A DNA stretch of 64,000 nucleotides, taken from assembly GCA_013076295.1 (NCBI GenBank), contig RQOL01000906.1, forward strand, positions 6,390,297 through 6,454,296. The letters are read 5' to 3'. Within the stretch, counting starts at the first letter, position 1. Each line of letters opens with the position of its first letter. A program made the position numbers and the translations under genes. The notes below the pieces were generated by a model that saw only the letters and a list, made by a program, of their open reading frames with translations, had not been told where the DNA came from and did no database searches. The DNA is from Sanderia malayensis (lineage: Eukaryota; Cnidaria; Scyphozoa; Semaeostomeae; Pelagiidae). Positions 22,838 through 33,147 of the stretch are shown here, piece by piece.

Positions 22838-23082
22838 ACAATCGTCCACATAAATTGTGAGACTGCCTTTGTCTTTCCCCTCCCCCAAACAATCAATGTT
22901 GGTTAGGTGTTGTTTCTCAGCTTCTTTGAGGATATGATGAGGTTTTCTTTCCACAATAATGACAACATTGCATAGTCAGGGGAAGGGAGTGCTGGGGAAT
23001 CATTTTTCGTGCAAACGTTTCCCAAAAAACGTACTGCTATCTTGTATTTTTGCGAGTCTCAATGTATTTTGTGAAGGATTGT
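22838..23082. repeat. Duplicated block, copy 1 (about 245 bp)
   Basis: It is nearly identical, in direct orientation, to 27132-27370; copy 1 has a few extra bases near 22903-22908. It shares no obvious ends with the elements around it. Function unknown. Confidence 0.9.
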
Positions 23083-23676
23083 CCTACAAATTTTTTAAAC
23101 TTAGAATTTTTTTCAACTTGCATCCTCGTTATTTGCCATTTTAGTCATGCCTTGTCAATGGGATAGTATTACAGAGTGACTAACTGATGTTATAGTTTGG
23201 AATATTGAAATTTAATTGTTTATAGGGAGTCCTGGGACGTTTTTGGGGGGAATTTTGGGGTATAAGCGGAATGTGAAGATTTTGTTGCATGCACCAAAGC
23301 TTAAAAGTTGCTCAATGGTGACTAATCCTTGGGAACGAGGAACTGAAATTACTTTCATACTGCTTAGTTGGAATGGCATATACAAATCAATTACTGTGGC
23401 GTCTACAATTTTTATCAAAACACATAATGAAGCCCAATATAAGAGTTACTTACCAATTCCTGTTGTTTCCAATATTTTTGCATTATCTTTTGTCATTGAC
23501 CTTGAGAAAAAAGAGAAAAAACGCATGCTTTCAGGACCTCAATTATGCACCTGAATTTTAGATAATCAATTGAACGATTTGCTACTTCCTTAATGTGCAT
23601 ATTGCACTTAGCAACAAGTGTGAACATATTATTAGTATAGGGCTTTCTTAAATGTTACAGAATCGTACATAGGAAC
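23083..23676. other. Upstream region of the Tc1-like gene, nothing recognised
   Basis: It has a small plus-strand open frame (23216-23554) without a known domain. I could not find the element's left TIR by eye. Confidence 0.4.
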
Positions 23677-24786
23677 ATGAAGCCCAAGTGCAAACTTAAC
23701 CGAGTTCCACTGGCTGTTTCAATTCACTGGCGCTATCTTCACCAAGATCAAAATAAAACATGGAGGGAAATTTCAGGTGTCAAAAAATATGGAAAATATT
23801 CCAAAGCAACAATTTGTAGACATATGAAACGACCAATCGAGGACACAACTGTTGACAAAAGAAAAAATAACAAAGGTCGCCCCCCGAAACTTACTGTTCG
23901 AGACAAACGTAATATTCTGCGACAGGTCGAAATTTTGCGAAGAGACTATGGGTATTTCACAACAAAGAGACTGAAAGTGTTTGCTGGTGTGTCACCAGAT
24001 ATTTCGGATGAAACAGTGAGGCGCGTGTTGAGAAAAGCTGGATTTAAGTATTCCCATTCAAGGAAGAAGGGAGTTTTGAGTCGAAAAGATCTCAAAGTTA
24101 GATACGAATTTGCTAAAAAGGTTCGCAGGTCATTGACACTGTCCGTTTGGACGGATCATGTAGCGTTCTATTTAGATGGAGTTGGTTTTACGCACAAAGT
24201 AAATCCCCACGATCAGTCTTTGGCACCAAGAACAATGTCGTGGCGTAAACCTTCCGATGGTCTCAGTTACAATCAAACTGCAAAGGATTCCCACGCAGGG
24301 AGTGGTGGTAGAACGGCAAATTTTTTAGTTGCAATTGCCTATAAAAGGGATGTGGTTTTAGCTGAACAATACGAAGGGCAGTTGAATGAGCAAAAGTTCG
24401 CTGACTTTATTAGAGAACAGTTCCCTTCACTTTTTGAGCGTAGCTGCAACGTAAAAGGCAAACTTTTCTTGCAAGATGGTGACCCTTCCCAGAACAGCCG
24501 AAAGGCACAACAAGCCATGTGTGATGTCGGGGCAAGAAAGTTTACGATCCCAGCTCGCAGTCCTGACCTCAATCCGATCGAAAATGTTTTCCACAACGTT
24601 AAGTCAAAACTGCGAGAAGATGCATTTACCAACAGAATAACGCACGAGACGTACTCGCAATTTTGTGAAAGAGCTAAACAGACACTACTGAGTTATTCCC
24701 CCGAAATTATTGATAAAACAATTGCATCTATGGATAAACGTATTGATATGGTAAAGAAGGCAAAAGGCCAGCGAATTAAGTATTAA
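23677..24786 (+). CDS. Tc1/mariner-superfamily transposase, intact
   Basis: 369 codons without interruption, from ATG at 23677. An N-terminal helix-turn-helix region is followed by a GRPPKL hook (residues 67-72), as in Tc1 transposases. The catalytic triad reads D167 (YLDG), D267 (LFLQDGD) and E302 (SPDLNPIEN), giving 34 residues between the last two (DD34E). The protein would cut and insert the element at TA sites. Length is slightly above the usual 340. No TIRs were recognised on either side, so the element's limits are unknown, and it may be the remains of a transposon or a domesticated copy. Confidence 0.9.
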   Translation: MKPKCKLNRVPLAVSIHWRYLHQDQNKTWREISGVKKYGKYSKATICRHMKRPIEDTTVDKRKNNKGRPPKLTVRDKRNILRQVEILRRDYGYFTTKRLKVFAGVSPDISDETVRRVLRKAGFKYSHSRKKGVLSRKDLKVRYEFAKKVRRSLTLSVWTDHVAFYLDGVGFTHKVNPHDQSLAPRTMSWRKPSDGLSYNQTAKDSHAGSGGRTANFLVAIAYKRDVVLAEQYEGQLNEQKFADFIREQFPSLFERSCNVKGKLFLQDGDPSQNSRKAQQAMCDVGARKFTIPARSPDLNPIENVFHNVKSKLREDAFTNRITHETYSQFCERAKQTLLSYSPEIIDKTIASMDKRIDMVKKAKGQRIKY

Positions 24787-24838
24787 GGTGTCATGACGAT
24801 GAATAATTTATAGGTGAGGTATATTTTCTTTATTCCTG

Positions 24839-25062
24839 CGTGTTACCGACGTGTTACCGACGAGTTACCATACGAGTTACCATTATCTATATAGGCTTCA
24901 GACCGTGGTTGACGTGTTACCACGAGTTAGCACAGAGTCCATAAAAATAAGGAAGAGATAAGTTTTTTTAAAAACGATGGTAACTCGTGGTAACACGTCA
25001 ATCTCTGGTGTGAAGCCTATATAGAAAATGGTAACTCGTATGGTAACTCGTCGGTAACACGT
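24839..25062. repeat. Foldback with iterated GTTACC motifs
   Basis: Two arms of about 80 bp (24850-24930 and 24981-25061) are inverted copies sharing gttaccatacgagttacc and tatataggcttc. The left arm carries 10-11-bp tandem steps (CGTGTTACCGA twice, then CGAGTTACCAT and ACGAGTTACCAT). It lies between the 3' ends of the Tc1-like gene and the Rep-like gene. It could be a palindromic MITE or a replication-origin-like structure for the Rep-like gene. Confidence 0.8.
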
Positions 25063-25155
25063 TGGTAGCGCGTTGGAGGCAATGCAAGAAGCATTAAATG
25101 CAGAACATTACATCCTGCAAAATTTCAGTCCCATAATGTTTTAAAGTCAGTTTTC

Positions 25156-26496
25156 TTATAACAGAACAAGTTTTGCAAAACAAGCACCACATGGTGCTAT
25201 TCTTTTCTGATTTTCCTCCTCAAAAACATGCTTGAAATGCACCAACCTCCACCGACTGTTCATCATGTCTGTTTCACGCTCGTCTTCCGCGTTGAAGGGT
25301 CCTCGGTAAACAATGGGAGACTTTCCTGTTGCGAATATAGGGACATCAGACTGAATGACTACATCTGATGTGAAGTGATTCTTTGGAGCTGGCAGCTTCA
25401 CTGTCTCACCTTCAAGAAGCAGTAGCAAGTCTTTCCACGTAATGACCTCCTTGCTGAATCGGAAGTCTTGCAACAATATTACCTCTGCTTTGTCAGCACC
25501 CACCCAGGCGTATTTGTCATTTGCTGGGTTGTCAAAAAGGCCTTCTTCAAATATATTCTTTAGGGGCTTCAACATGAATGTTTTGGCGCAATTTGACCGG
25601 CCATATATCATGAGGTTACGGAATTTTCCTCTCCCCAATACCAAAAGATCTCGAATGTATTTGGCAAACACAGCTGGATCTATTCCATTCAAGGTTAAAA
25701 CCTCCAGGGCGCATTCCATCCAGCTCCCATGACATTCATGAAAGCAGCCATTTTTTGCAGCATCTCGCACCTTATCAATTCTGCTAACTTGGCGGAGAGC
25801 TAAGCCACTTGATGCAGTCTTTAAAAGCCAAGACTTGCTGATAAGCTCATCTAATGTTTTCTGAGCACGGGAAAACAAGAAAATCGCCAAATCGCATTCA
25901 CCTTCTTGCTTACGCGAATCTGCTTTTGCAAATAGCTCCTGTAGATTGTGAATGTTGTTTTCGACAACATAATCACAAACTTCAAGATTGCTAAGGCGCC
26001 TCTTGATTTTGCTGCTTGTGCATTTCTGCGAATTTGGTGATGCAGATCTGCGCTTTCTGCTGCCTTCACGAAGCGCAGCGGTGGAAGCTTTTGTGCGTGG
26101 AGATCCCACTTCAGACAAATCGGGATGACCTGGACTGTGTGCAACTTCTGTATCTGACTTGCACACATATCGATACGCATAGATGTAATGACTGTGACTG
26201 TCAGAAAAATTGACAACAATGTTGTGATTCTTCGTGATGTCTCTCTTGACACTCAACCACTTTTTCACCCCTGTCAGCTTCAAACAGCAGTGATAGTGAA
26301 ACCCACCAGCTTCGTGCATCTCTTTACAACAGGCCCAATGGGACACTTTTACTTTGCTGTTCCCACTATTAAACTCCTTTTGCAACATCATACCGAAACT
26401 TTCCCTTGTTGCAAATTTGTGGTAATCAGCCTGGGAATAGGTCACCAGGTACTGCCTCTTTCCACTACGAGACGTTTGCAAATCAGATTCAGACAT
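25156..26496 (-). CDS. Rep-like protein: HUH endonuclease plus SF3 helicase
   Basis: 446 residues from the ATG at 26496; the frame is open to an ATG at 26568, but the Rep motifs start just after the inner Met. HUH motifs: LVTYSQAD (17-24), the metal-binding H67-Y-H69, and the nicking motif Y110-V-C-K113. A Lys/Arg/Ser-rich linker (about 135-168) follows. SF3 helicase: Walker A GRSNCAKT (299-306, second Gly replaced by Ala), Walker B-like VILLQDF (339-345) and motif C-like IFATGKS (387-393). This is the architecture of Reps from circular single-stranded DNA viruses and related plasmids or transposons. No capsid gene lies nearby. It may be an endogenised viral Rep or a cellular mobile element. 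I recognise similar proteins as multi-copy in coral genomes. Confidence 0.85.
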   Translation of the reverse strand: MSESDLQTSRSGKRQYLVTYSQADYHKFATRESFGMMLQKEFNSGNSKVKVSHWACCKEMHEAGGFHYHCCLKLTGVKKWLSVKRDITKNHNIVVNFSDSHSHYIYAYRYVCKSDTEVAHSPGHPDLSEVGSPRTKASTAALREGSRKRRSASPNSQKCTSSKIKRRLSNLEVCDYVVENNIHNLQELFAKADSRKQEGECDLAIFLFSRAQKTLDELISKSWLLKTASSGLALRQVSRIDKVRDAAKNGCFHECHGSWMECALEVLTLNGIDPAVFAKYIRDLLVLGRGKFRNLMIYGRSNCAKTFMLKPLKNIFEEGLFDNPANDKYAWVGADKAEVILLQDFRFSKEVITWKDLLLLLEGETVKLPAPKNHFTSDVVIQSDVPIFATGKSPIVYRGPFNAEDERETDMMNSRWRLVHFKHVFEEENQKRIAPCGACFAKLVLL

Positions 26497-26568
26497 TATC
26501 AAATAGAACGTGTGCTTATTGTTGATTTGAAAAAATGAATAGAACGCGCCAATTTGCAGCCAACTCAT

Positions 26569-27131
26569 TCACCAGTGATATGTGATATAAAATCTCACAG
26601 CACTCCCATTACTTCCTGCAAATCTGTGGGGTATCAATAGCCACATGATATTTATAATCCAATTCCAGGCAATACTTCAGAAGTTGAATTTTGCAACAGC
26701 GACGTCTCCGTTTTTCTTGTGTCTTCTTCGTTGTCATATCGTTTGGTAAGTACAATTATTGTATGCGTAAAATTGTGAAATTAGCTATTGTCCCAACTGC
26801 AAGTATACTCGGTCAAAATTTCGAAATAAACATGACTGAAGACACTAGAAAACCTTTGTTTACGCGTTTGGCCTAACGTAAAAACTGATGAATCATGTTG
26901 TTTCTTTAGAAACATATTCATTTTCCGTGAAATAACTAAATCTTGTGTGAAATAGGTACCCTTTTTCTCATTTACCCCAGCTACCCTTTTTTGTCATTGG
27001 TTCCTGGAAGTTGCTTTCTCATTACCCCAAAAACGTGTCACCCATGCAATGCTTTTCTTTACAACAAGTAATGTGAAATTGCAAGACTGCAAATGCTACA
27101 TATCCTTTTCAAATGTTGTTCCAAATTTCAG
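26569..27131. other. Upstream of the Rep-like gene, no gene recognised
   Basis: AT-rich sequence with no TIR seen. It should hold the Rep-like gene's promoter if that gene is expressed. Confidence 0.4.
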
Positions 27132-27370
27132 ACAATCGTCCACATAAATTGTGAGACTGCCTTTGTCTTTCCCCTCCCCCAAACAATCAATGTTGGTTTG
27201 TTTCTCAGCTTCTTTGAGGATATGATGAGGTTTTCTTTCCACAATAATGACAACATTGCATAGTCAGGGGAAGGGAGTGCTGGGGAATCATTTTTCGTGC
27301 AAACGTTTGCCAAAAAACGTATTGCTATCTTGTATTTTTGCGAGTCTCAATGTATTTTGTGAAGGATTGT
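27132..27370. repeat. Duplicated block, copy 2 (about 239 bp)
   Basis: This is the direct repeat of 22838-23082. The two copies bracket the Tc1-like transposase, the GTTACC foldback and the Rep-like gene. Confidence 0.9.
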
Positions 27371-27401
27371 AGAGTGCTAACGGCCGATACTCCCTCTGTA
27401 A

Positions 27402-27478
27402 AGGCCGGGTTACACGATCACTTTTTGCCATCACTTTTTTTGATATTGGACCAACGTGATAAAAAGTGTTCGTGTAGC
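27402..27478 (+). repeat. Academ-like left terminal inverted repeat, outer part
   Basis: It is the inverted match of about 44905-44981. It is interrupted after gtgtagcat by the LINE and foldback and resumes at about 29514. Confidence 0.88.
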
Positions 27479-28568
27479 ATTATTATTATTATTATTATTA
27501 TTAAAACGAATATTTATACAGGATGACACTTTCAGTCGTATGATATATAAATATATACACTGTTTTCAATAGGGTCCTGTAATTACAAAGAAAAAAATGA
27601 TTACGAAATTGAACTATATAAAGTAAAACTATTATGAATTAAAAATTAAAATTAAAATTTAAAAATTAAAATTAAAAATGAATTAAAAAAGGTTACGAAA
27701 TCGAACTATATAAAGTAAAACTATTATGAATTAAAGATTAAAAATAAAAATTTAAAAATTTAAACTAAAAATTTAAATTTAAAATGAATTAAGCAAGAAG
27801 TTTTTTAAAAATGTTTTAAATTTTAAATGGTCTTTTTCTCTCTGGATTTCCTCTGCCAAATTATTGAAAGCCAAGGCACCTTGCACGTAGAAGGAATACC
27901 GTGCTGATTCCAACTTGAAGCGTGGAACAACAACTGCCGAGTAATTTCGAGTGGAAGGTTTTTGTGTTTTCAATTTAAAAAAGGATTGGAAAGGTTCACA
28001 GACTTCGTCATACAGACATTTCTGGACGAATGAGCAGATACGCATGATTCTGATTTGATTTGTATCAGGAACTTCCTTTCCAATTATTCTTGATGCTCGT
28101 TTTTCAATTCTAGCAGTTCTTTCTTTCAAATAATTCGCAGTGGCTCCAAATGTGGCAAAGGTACAATTAGTTAGGAACGGGAAGATCATTGATTGATAAA
28201 TTGTAGTCGCAGTTTTTGAGTCCATAAAAGGTCTCATTTTCTTCAGTAGGTTCAGTCTCGACGACGCTTTCTTCATTGACGACTTGATATGCTCAGTCAT
28301 ACAGAGGGTATTGTTAAGAGCAAGTCCGAGGTATTTGTAGCCATCGGTCTGGTGGATGATACTTCCTTGGTGGTTGATCTGTAATGAAGTGTTTTCTGCC
28401 ATACTTATCCTTTTTCCGGTACCGAAGATCATGGTTTCAGTTTTTCCGATTCTGGTGTTGATCACGAGTTCATTCGATTCTAGCCAAGTGACAAAACAAT
28501 CAAAATCTTGTTGCAGGTTCACACGAATTTGGTCCATTCTTTTGTGCAGCATGCAAAAATCCAATCCA
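27479..28568 (-). pseudogene. LINE 3' fragment (C-terminal part of RT)
   Basis: 27779-28576 encodes the end of a non-LTR RT: the LQQDFDCFVTWL and KTETMIFGTGK motifs, then a long C-terminal region with GYKYLGLALN. The catalytic FADD region is gone; the 5' truncation falls at a GCATGCAAAAAT repeat shared with the adjoining foldback. The 3' end on the minus strand carries an ATT microsatellite (27479-27502), as in several LINE clades. AT-rich untranslated sequence fills 27503-27778. It sits in the left arm of the Academ-like element. Confidence 0.82.
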
Positions 28569-29513
28569 GCATGCAAAAATGATGGATTTTCGCAGCAGAT
28601 TTTAATAGGTTTACGAGGTGTTAATCCTCCATCATTGAAAATTTTACTCTGAACGAAAGCAGAGTAAAATCGAGTCCATCACTTTTTTACAAAGACGCCG
28701 ACAAATTCTTACGTCGTGTATTGTTTTGGTGAAGAAGGAAACGGCCTAGAGTTTCGAGAAAAGAAATGTACAACTTGAAATTGTGCTTAGAAATATCATC
28801 ATTTGCATGAAAACGAATATTAATAATGATCAGGAAAAAATTTTAAGTGCAAAACAACCTCGAAAGATCAAATTTCGTGGAATATAGTAGTGCGAAATAT
28901 AAGTTAATTTATATACATGGTCAGATGCATATTGTTTATTATACATGCATACAGCAGTCCAAACAAGACATTGCCACTAACATGGAGCTTTTCCTGGCCT
29001 ATGAAAAAATCAACAAGACAACAAGGATCTTCTGGAATTTTTAGCAGACGCGGTCGCGTCTTCCTGTTTCTTTTGGGTCTTCCTGGCAACAGATCGAGTA
29101 ATGTAATAGCGTTGCCCTATCTGTTTAATATGTAATATTAATTGACATTATATAGAACTATTTCGAAATTCCGAGGATACAAATTAACTTATTTCGCACT
29201 ACTATATTCCACGAAATTTGATCTTTCGAGATTGTTTTGCACTTAAAATTTTTCATGATCATTATTAATATTAATATTCGTTTTCATGCAAATGATGATA
29301 TTTCTAAGCACAATTTCAAGTGGTATACTTCTTTTCTCGAAACTCTACGAAACAAAACACTACACGACGTAAGAATTTGTCGGCGTCTTTGAAAAAAAGT
29401 GATGGACTCGATTTTACTCTGATTTCGTTCAGAGTAAAATTTTCAATGATGGAAGATTGACACCTCGTAAACCTATTAAAATCTGCTGCGAAAATCCATT
29501 ATATTTTGCATGC
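28569..29513. mobile_element. Long-armed foldback element, 945 bp
   Basis: The left arm (28569-28910) and right arm (29181-29513) are inverted copies of about 335 bp with small differences. Both end in GCATGCAAAA. The central 270 bp is AT-rich with no gene. It separates the LINE fragment from the rest of the Academ-like left arm. Confidence 0.85.
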
Positions 29514-31226
29514 TACACGGCTATTACTAAAATGCTGAATGAACAGGAATGAACAGGAACGAAGGAGGAATGAACAGGAATAAACAGGAAAGAAAAGGAA
29601 TGAACAGGAACGAAGGAGGAATGAACAGGAATGAACAGGAATGAACAGGAACGAAGGAGGAATGAACAGGAACGAAGGAGGAATGAGAGGAATGAACAGG
29701 AATGAACAGGAACGAAAGAGGAATGAACAGGAATGAACAGGAACGAAGCAGGAATAAGGCCATTTTTTCTATTTCATAGTTAAACACAATTGAGGCATGA
29801 CATCATCATTCAAAAATGACCAGTTAGTCATAAAAATCGCTTGTTAAGGCTCACATAGACTTATTTATGATAAATTACAATGCACTAAAGCAGTGGTGAT
29901 TTCTAAAAAAATTAACAAGGGGGGCTCCAAAAGCAAAACCTCCAGAGTGGGTGTGGCTTTTTGTGACCACACCCATGTTTTCATTGGCGCAAATATGAAA
30001 AACGTGCTCACACAAACCAAACCAGACCAAACATTGGTTTATAAACCTTTAAAGGAATAGAAACAGCTAAAGAAGACACCAACCATACGAGAATTAACAC
30101 CTGGCATGCAACGGACATCAGAATCTTTACAAATGAGGCCTTTAAACTTTAACTTCTCGATAACGAGAAATTTCGCAGAGCACAAATACAGAGATTGTTT
30201 GGGGGGGCTGCGCCCCCCCCCCAAACTGATACATTTATGCTTTCATGCCAAAACAGACAGGAATTGATCCGGCCCCTCTGATTTCGCTTTTCACGGACCG
30301 TTTTTTAGCTTATGAGAAACCTGGCTCAACTCAAACCCTACTATTAAAAGTTTCTTAAATTTTCTATTGTTTTCTATTGTTAAGGAAAACAATCGAACAC
30401 AGGAATCTATCGTAATTTAGCACAAATTTTGCCAGTAAGTTACTTATAAAGGGGTTTCTTATATAAAAAACGTGTAAACAATCAAGAAAAATGAACAGTA
30501 TAAAAAAACAGAATAAAAAAATTAGAATAAAAAACAACTAGAAACGTCAGTTAATATATGGTTGAGACCAAACTCAAAAGGAAAACTTCAAAGTGGAAGT
30601 TTTCAGCAAATCATAAACAAAAATTGCCAAAATAATAAGTGCCGTGCGGTGCGTGCTTCGTTTGTTGTGACTTGGTGTGATATAATTGGAAAGACTATCT
30701 GATCAAAGCGGAACAAAACCACATGAATTTTTCAATTAGCTGTAATGTTTATGATAGATTGCATAAAAGAGGTGTGCATGGCGTCGTGTGAGCGTCACGA
30801 TTGCTAAGCAATCACAAGTTTAGCATAATAGCAAAGCAAATATCCACACAATTACTAATAGTCCATGGGCTGATGACCTTTTTCGGTACCACTTGGCGGG
30901 AATAACATTGATGGTGATTTTCGTGAAGGGTATGACCCCAGTGGTAAGAAATGGCATGATGGACTTTTTTAAAATGGGGCATGTAGAATTGACAGGGGGG
31001 TTAAATACTGAAAATCCAGTACTGAGCCCTTATAGAAAAAAACGTTTTGTCAAGCGCTTCACTTAATAGATAGCAAATTTCTTATAATGTCAACAGAACG
31101 AAAGTCTCAAACTAAACAAGAACAAATTTACAGAATCTTGATATCTTTCTCAGAACCGAAGATATCGCCCCTTCATTTTATCAATGTGACGTCACACCGT
31201 AGCAACGCCTTAGCAACAAGAACAGT
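29514..31226 (+). repeat. Academ-like left inverted arm, inner part
   Basis: It matches about 43572-44904 in reverse. It carries a minisatellite and roughly 340 bp (about 29889-30225) absent from the right arm. That extra stretch ends in a G-run/C-run hairpin (about 30197-30222), so it is probably a later small insertion. Confidence 0.8.
29531..29757. repeat. GAACAGGAAT-type minisatellite, left arm
   Basis: Units of 10 and 15 bp (gaacaggaat, gaacaggaacgaaggaggaat) lie in the left arm of the Academ-like element. The inverted counterpart is 44643-44887. Confidence 0.9.
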
Positions 31227-31299
31227 TCCATTGGCTGATGACTATATTTTGCACCAAATGGCGGGAATAACAATGGTGGCTCTTTCAATCAAGTAAAAT

Positions 31300-31697
31300 T
31301 TATGCCTCGTCACTGTCTGTGTTCTCATCGGAGTCTTCATCATCAGAATCATTTAAGACTTCGTCATCGTCGTCTATCGAATCCTGGTTGCTACAGTCAC
31401 GTAGGCGACACATATCTGTACACCTCAAACCATTAGCTACACAGCTGCATCTATTAGAATCGCAAGATCGTGAGCAGTTGCAAGACATCAACTCCAAGAT
31501 AGCACTTGGTGCTGGATTGACACTCATCCAATCAATGGTATAGGCTGGTATATCTTTAATGCTGTCAGTTTTCCCTTGCTTGCAAAAGCGCTGACAGTGT
31601 CACATCCAGTAAATGCATGGAGACCAGGTAAGCTTCTTGAAACTTTGTAGCCAAGAGCGTCTGCAGTTGATGTTATGTTGACGTAACGGGAACGTGC
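31300..31697 (-). pseudogene. Academ-like transposase gene, last exon with Cys8 cluster
   Basis: After a 105-bp GT-AG intron (31698-31802) the exon reads LPGLHAFTGCDTVSAFASKGK, akin to the GxD(Y)..GxG region of FEN1-like nucleases. A frameshift near 31550 leads to the tail. The tail has eight cysteines in CXC-X3-C-X4-C-X-C-X6-C-X3-C-X4-C order (about 31388-31492), then an Asp/Glu-rich end. A Cys8 cluster is a reported Academ trait. Confidence 0.75.
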
Positions 31698-31802
31698 CTA
31701 AAATAGAACAAGGATTCTTTATTGAAAGTTAGCTCGCAAAGCCAACATTTTTAAGAAATTGAATAAAATATTTAAAATCATAAAAAATCTTCTTCTACAC
31801 AC

Positions 31803-33028
31803 TTGGGTTCCACGTTTTTGGTACATCGTAGCTTGAATACCATATCTGTTTGCAACCGCTAGTACAAATACATCCGTGTCTTCTGAAACTATGATAACTG
31901 CCTCGCATCCTTCTTCTGCTGCATTTTTGGCATGAAGAAGAAGCCTTGTGTCTGCTTCTTCATGGGCGCAACGTAATTCAGTTGCTTCCTGGGCAGTTGA
32001 TTCTGTAAGTTTCCAGCATTCAGTGTCATATCCGATAAACATGGTCTTTCCTGCCAGTCGCTTTCTATAACTTTCTTGCCTCCATTCTTTCGCAAGAAAT
32101 TGAATAAGGCTGGTCTTGTTTTTTGAGCTTTTGATGAAAAGATCCCATTGCTGAATTTTGTGACCTGCCTGGATGTTCTTGAATGAAATTGCGGAAGATG
32201 CACCCCTCTTTACTGCTCTCTCAGCATTTTTTATTGATTGATCTAGATAGACATCAAACACCACATCAATTCTCTTACTGCGAGAACCCTCAGCTAAGAC
32301 TTTGCGGAAAATCGCATCTGAAACGTCTGAAAATGTCTTGTGGCATCCTTTTGTCTTTTGGACAATGCTCATTGCATCAATGATGCTGGCAGATGAAAAA
32401 GGAAGAACTTCTGTGGGCAATGATAACTTTTCAAGCTCATTTGCGAGACTGGCCTTGTTTGTCTTCCTTAAAAATCCCTCACTTGTGGCCAGTGCCCATG
32501 GAACAGGACCCAAAGGATGAGTTAAAACATCTTTCATGTTTAGTTGGCGTGTTTGTGCAATTATCGCCATCTTCCCAAACAAATGCCTATCGATTTTAAG
32601 CATAATTTCTTTACCCTTAACAGTGACAGATTTCTTGCTAAGTACAGATGCAAACGACTTTAACTTCATCCTTGGAATCTTCTCAAAAAGCTTTCCACTT
32701 TCATTCTCATTGAATCTCTCCTTCATGAACCTTTCATATGCAAGCTTGCCTTTGTGTTGGGCATTGTACAAATCCAGGACAACATCTTGCGGTGGAGATG
32801 CACCAGTTGAAAGGCTGCATAGCTCTTCTCCTGGAATGGCGAAAGGATTTCTCCACGTATCTTTCAACATGCCAACAAGTGACTTCACGCCCTCTTCATC
32901 TTTACGTATTCGGCTCAGTCTTAAATCTGGATGCATGGCACCAGCTCGGTTAAGATCAACCATTTCTCTCAAGCCCCGTACACACGAAGAACGGTAATCT
33001 GCTGTTATGTAGTATCTTGCCACGCAAC
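31803..33028 (-). pseudogene. Academ-like transposase gene, PIN/XPG-like nuclease exon
   Basis: This exon is fully open from the acceptor at 33029. It contains VVFDVYLDQSIKNAER and then CAHEEADTRLLLHAK with VSEDTDVFVLA. The E-A-D and S-E-D-T-D motifs resemble the metal-binding acidic residues of FEN1/XPG-type (PIN-fold) nucleases. The donor AA|GTGTGT at 31802 ends the exon in phase 0. On its own it is undamaged; lesions elsewhere make the gene dead. Confidence 0.78.
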
Positions 33029-33147
33029 CTGAAATTGCAGCAATATGAATGATTAGTAATATTATAAACTTTTGTAATACTTAGCTATTTAATTTTTGAC
33101 TGAAATGTTATATGTCGGTAGCAATTTTGAATTTTTACTAGTTTCAC

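Noticed and set aside
29527..29787. Phe/Ser/His/Val-rich repeated peptide, also at 44614-44973
   Set aside because: It is translation of a minisatellite in the Academ-like arms, not conserved in frame.
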